NCBI RefSeq assembly: GCF_029873635.1
Contig: NC_080428.1
Span: 68,133,601 to 68,197,600 of the forward strand
DNA from: Malania oleifera
Lineage: Eukaryota; Streptophyta; Magnoliopsida; Santalales; Ximeniaceae
Direction: 5' to 3'
DNA length: 64,000 nucleotides
The stretch's first letter is position 1. Each line of letters begins with the position of its first letter. Both the position numbers and the translations under genes were made by a program. The notes beneath the pieces are model-generated. The model saw only the letters and a list, made by a program, of their open reading frames with translations, searched no databases and was not told the origin of the DNA. This document shows positions 60,801 to 64,000 of this stretch, piece after piece.

Positions 60801-62695
60801 ATCAATTTTTTTGCCATTTGTTTATTGATTTTGAATCATTCAAATATCAGACATATGTACTTAATTCTAACAGGTATTATTCCCATTGAGAATCTCAATT
60901 GGCGAAAAGAAAAACATTTGTAAATTGAATGCAATTTAGAATTATGTCTAATTCAGAGGTATCCATAAAAATGAGGATCTTCTGATTCTTCTCATTGATG
61001 AGTCTGAACCAATTGTATACAACACCTCTAATCTTTTTTACTAGCAAAGCTACGCAAAATATGACCAGTGAAAAGGTCATAAATGTGTTACTTTTGAGCA
61101 ATAAATTTAACCATGGTTGATTTCCTCCGAGGCGGTTAATGGAGGAGGTTATTTTTATGTGAGTCAATTCCACTTTCACGTACGTTCGCAAACTAAACAA
61201 GAAAACTATGCATTATAATGATGCTTATATTCTTTTCGGGTTTGTTTGGATCAAACATTTTACTCGGAAAAAAAGAAAGGAATGGAAAAAAAGGGAAAAA
61301 AAAAAAATTTCCCTTATATTTTCCTTCTCTATTAAATACTATCAAAAATTAAAATTTATTTTAACATGACTAAAAATTAATAAAAACTAAATTTATTTTA
61401 ACAAGAAAACTATGGATTATAATGATGCTTATATTCTTTTCGGGTTAGTTTGGATCAAACATTTTACTCGGAAAAAAATAAAGGAATGGAAAAAAAGGAA
61501 AAAAAAAATTTTCCCTTATATTTTCCTTCTCTATTAAATACTATCAAAAATGAAAATTTATTTTAACATGACTAAAAATTAATAAAAACTAAATATTAAT
61601 AATGCGTAAAATCAAAATTTTGTTCATAGATTTGGTATATTTTTTATTTTCTTTCTTTGATAACCAAACATGATAATGTGGATTCGTTGATATTTTCCTT
61701 TCCTTTCCCTAATATATTTTGAGCTCCAAACGGAACCTTCGAGATGATAAAAATACTTTCTATTAATCCATAAATGAACCATGCACACATACAACAAAGC
61801 ACCTTCTTTTCACCTAAAAGGCGAGATAATGAAGGGAGCACAATATCTGAGTAGTTGGCAAGGGATTGCAGCCCATCTTCAGACCCAGTTAATCCCTGAA
61901 CAATATCAACAGCTGCTTTCTTCACCTGAGTTTCACATTAAAATTTAATCAAAAAGAACTATATCAATAAACAACTATGTCACAGAATATATACAGAGGA
62001 TTGGTGCAGGAAAACATTAGTGCAGGAAAGAAAAATATAAAGGATTCCGCTTTTCTTGTTTGGTCATGACAGAATGTGCTAAAGAAAGTTTAATGCGGTA
62101 AACTACTGAAAGTTTTTATTTTACAAGTCATTAACATTAAAATTTTCTTATTTTTCAATCATATTTGTATAATTTCCATTCCTAATAGTGTTTGCCATCA
62201 ATTAAAAATACTACTAATTTTCTTTTCCTTTCCTTTTCTCCCACAAGACCTTTTACCAAAACGAACCTAAAATTATTTTAGAAACATAGAATACAATCCA
62301 CGCCAAATAACACCAGGTACAAACAAACTGGGGTGAAATTCTCCATATAGTAACATAATTTCACTCCTTGAAGCATATAGAAATAAAAATAAATAAAAAT
62401 AGGTTTTTGTGTGATGCACGAAACAAAAATACTTCATTGAATAATTCTTACTCCATTTAATCCAGGATAAGGAAAAAAATGTTTCAGCGCATAAAACCAA
62501 CTTCCTTGAAAGCAACGAACGACGGCAAGTTGTTCTGGGAATTTTTTTTTATTTTTTTTTAAACAGCGATCAAATTTCAAAAAATCCAGATCTTATGGCA
62601 TGAAAAGCTCCGATTTTGAACTTAAATAGCGAGAAACTAACCTGCGGAGACGGCGACGACAGGAAGCCCAATAACTCTTCCAGTTCGTTCGCCAT
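51825..62695 (-). CDS. HGH1: HGH1-like ARM-repeat protein (eEF2 folding chaperone homologue)
   Basis: Nine exons: 62695-62642, 61925-61803, 60763-60566, 60350-60272, 55488-55343, 53545-53432, 53054-52923, 52105-51992, 51875-51825. All junctions are GT-AG with the frame kept, giving 336 residues, as expected for the plant protein. Yeast Hgh1 is a cytosolic ARM-repeat chaperone that hands eEF2 to the TRiC chaperonin; the plant role is inferred from family. Family sequence: MANELEELLGFLSSPSPQ, KKAAVDIVQGLTGS, EPAAEALVNLSQNSE, LYVMKLVRSFC, DPFEHVGSILVNISK, RKKGVSGTIRNCCFE, EFLWPALLLPVAGNK, ARM-like EIRTQALEAIYLIA and the C-terminal YEDEEDPKVMKAYEQVGSL block. Intron 4 (4.8 kb) holds a LINE and a SINE, and intron 5 a SINE and LTR-like sequence. 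Confidence 0.95.
53620..54170 (-). mobile_element. LTR-like remnant in HGH1 intron 5, interrupted by a SINE
   Basis: The minus strand has a CCTATAAAAGGGC TATA box (complement at 53764-53776). Upstream of it lies a 40-bp tandem repeat (53806-53845 and 53847-53885; ATAATTTG.GAAATAAT). The AATCCCTAAAT wording resumes after the SINE at about 54057. This fits a copia-type LTR, but the ends are not defined. Confidence 0.4.
53895..54047 (+). mobile_element. tRNA-derived SINE in HGH1 intron 5
   Basis: An A-box-like GTGGCTAAAGC (53906-53916) and a B-box-like TATTCGAATCC (53942-53952) are spaced as in a tRNA. An A-tail ends the element at 54035-54047. The length of about 150 bp fits a SINE. Target-site duplications are not clear. 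Confidence 0.6.
55729..58939 (-). mobile_element. RTE-clade LINE, near full length, in HGH1 intron 4
   Basis: It is flanked by a perfect 19-bp target-site duplication, ATTCTCATGCTTTACATAA (55710-55728 and 58940-58958), and ends in a (TTG)n tail (complement at 55729-55745). The 5' end is at 58939. On the minus strand, endonuclease sequence (GTLTSKSMEIVDTMIRRRIN, ICLQKTKWVG, about 58426-58580) is followed by RT (QFGFMPRRSTTEAIF, FIDLEKAYDRI, GVHQGSALSPYFFALVMD, FADD near 56530) and the C-terminal LLKLKGEFYRTVIRPAMLYGSECWA block. At 3.2 kb it is about the full size of plant RTE elements. The reading frame is broken by several stops and shifts (open stretches at 58620-58426, 58176-57964, 57776-57573, 56959-56570, 56542-55958), so it is inactive. 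Confidence 0.93.
59206..59375 (+). mobile_element. Au-like SINE in HGH1 intron 4
   Basis: The wording follows the plant Au SINE pattern: GGCAAGTCTTG, CCAATGGTAAAGG (A box region), GGCTCAAGTCATGGAAACAGC (decayed B box and its typical downstream block), AGGTAGAGAGGCTGCATA, then a GCACTGGGCGC ending. CpG sites of the consensus appear lost, which suggests an old copy. Confidence 0.75.
61201..61595 (+). repeat. Recent tandem duplication of about 200 bp in HGH1 intron 2
   Basis: The unit at 61201-61403 is repeated at 61404-61595. The copies differ at only a few positions and in A-run length. Anchors such as GATGCTTATATTCTTTTCGG and CCTTCTCTATTAAATACTAT recur in the same order. Non-coding. Confidence 0.93.
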
Positions 62696-62753
62696 TGCTG
62701 CTGTGAGCTCTTCCCAGTTCCCCCAGATGCAGGGTTCATTGGATTAAATATGT

Positions 62754-62814
62754 ACACTAAAACGACTTCGTTTTAGTGTTGCTTGAGGCCATCCCTCGAC
62801 AAACGACACCGTTT
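62754..62814. promoter_or_regulatory. Paired AAACG...CGTTT palindromes upstream of HGH1
   Basis: A perfect inverted repeat with 12-base arms (ACACTAAAACGA and its complement, CT spacer) lies at 62754-62779. A second, shorter palindrome, AAACGACACCGTTT, lies at 62801-62814. They sit 59-120 bases upstream of the HGH1 start codon, where the core promoter is expected. Function is inferred from position and symmetry. Confidence 0.5.
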
Positions 62815-64000
62815 TTTTTTTTTTCTTTTCCTTTTCCCATTTAATTTGGAAATAATATATGGTTTCATTTAAGTTGAGAGAAACTCAAAGCCACCCACTA
62901 AATTGTACCATGTAAATAATTTCTTTTGTACTCTACACAAACATATAGGATAATCTCTAATATTATAAAGGAAGTTTTTCCTTTTATTTTATCTTTCAAA
63001 AATATTAAATTTATCCCTCTAACTATGGATGACTATTTTAAAATACTCATTTAACTACCTATAACTATCTCAAATACCTTTATAATTATATCAAATTTAT
63101 TCCTATAATTACTCATAATTATTCTAAAATATTCCTATAATTATTTACAACTATCATAAAATGACCTGTTATTATTTCATTATTTATTACTTTTTATAAT
63201 TAAAAAAAATTAAAAAATAGAGAGTCGCGGAACACATAGCGTGTGTCCAAAGCTATAAAGGGGATATAATATTTTATGATATTTAAGTTTTCCTATAGTT
63301 GAATTAATATATTTTTACTTATTTTTAGGTCGATACAAAGTATGATTTTTATAAAAAATAAAAAGTAAACCTTAAAAAAGAATTTAAAAAGGCAAATAGA
63401 TAAGTAAAACAAAGTGACAAAATGCATAATTATCTTTGAGGATGAAGAAATTATACTACATCAGCTTGTAGATTTTGAGAACTTCAAGGAAAATTCCAAT
63501 TTATCATTTGTCATTATTGACGAGTTCAAAGGAAAATTATAATTAATCATTTGCACTAGTTGATAAGCGTCCAACTATATAAAAACATATGCTACTTGAT
63601 TTACTTCCCTATAAATTAAGTCACAGTTTGAATAGGACTAATGACAATATCAAGTGATAGAATTATTTTCATTAACCCTGCTTGTATTTCCTTCAATTCC
63701 ATTTTATTCTTACGTACCAGAGAGTTACTATAAGAAAACCTAGCAAAAATAGTTTTAAAGATTTAGAAATCCAATACACCAAATCAAATGCAACTTGGCT
63801 TACTTCCTTAAACATGTGTTAGTTGTCATTGTTAAACTCTTTAGGCGATGCCTTGATCAATACCACACAATTTCTCAATCAATACCATACAAGGCCACAA
63901 GGGTAAGTTTATATTTTTCCTTCTTTGTACACCGAATTGCTTCAACTAAATATTATTCAATAATAATCTTCATGAAGGGTTTCTCTCGGCCAACAAACAA
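62815..64000. other. AT-rich flank upstream of HGH1
   Basis: A T-run follows the promoter palindromes (62812-62824), then AT-rich sequence to the window end. No gene, RNA or transposon end is recognised. Confidence 0.4.

Overview
This is repeat-rich nuclear DNA from a flowering plant, most likely a eudicot. The evidence is four intron-bearing plant genes with GT-AG introns, plant-type Ty1/copia and Ty3/gypsy elements, an RTE-type LINE with the common plant (TTG)n tail, and an Au-like SINE. The species cannot be named from the sequence. All calls come from reading the sequence by eye; no database search was run.

Bases 1-24374 are a stack of nested LTR elements. The outermost visible layer is a minus-strand copia element (22399-24374). 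A SIRE/Maximus-like copia element (about 1142-22398) is inserted in its integrase. That element carries solo LTRs at 2857-4745, 5768-10030 and 11643-22074. A fourth solo LTR (7102-9289) sits inside the second of these, and a minus-strand Ty3/gypsy element (Tekay/Del-like, 12702-20485) sits inside the third. All four solo LTRs have 5-bp target-site duplications (CATAG, GTTAG, TTATC, ATTTA). The long LTRs share one layout: TATA box, CT tract, a GTAAG donor-like site, then about 1.1-1.9 kb later a CTTACTGAG...TTTTCAGG acceptor-like block. Most of them also carry an array of the palindrome CGTCGACGA just upstream of the TATA box.

Bases 24375-64000 are the gene part. They hold a phytochrome kinase substrate gene (25477-26940, +), a sphingoid base C4-hydroxylase gene (31406-35716, -, 2 exons), an origin recognition complex subunit 6 gene (40808-45025, -, 10 exons) and an HGH1-type eEF2-chaperone homologue (51825-62695, -, 9 exons). 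All exon junctions could be placed on GT-AG sites with the frame kept. PKS2, SBH2 and the HGH1 homologue are consecutive Arabidopsis loci (At1g14280, At1g14290, At1g14300), so this looks like a conserved gene block with ORC6 lying between the last two.

The genes do not form one pathway: light signalling, sphingolipid synthesis, DNA replication licensing and translation-factor folding. Their introns and spacers hold a near full-length RTE LINE with a 19-bp target-site duplication, SINEs, a copia LTR that also carries the CGTCGACGA array, a TRIM element ending in a 140-bp hairpin, and two non-coding tandem duplications. The spacers at 36.3-40.8 kb, 45.3-51.8 kb and 62.8-64 kb are AT-rich and show no gene.
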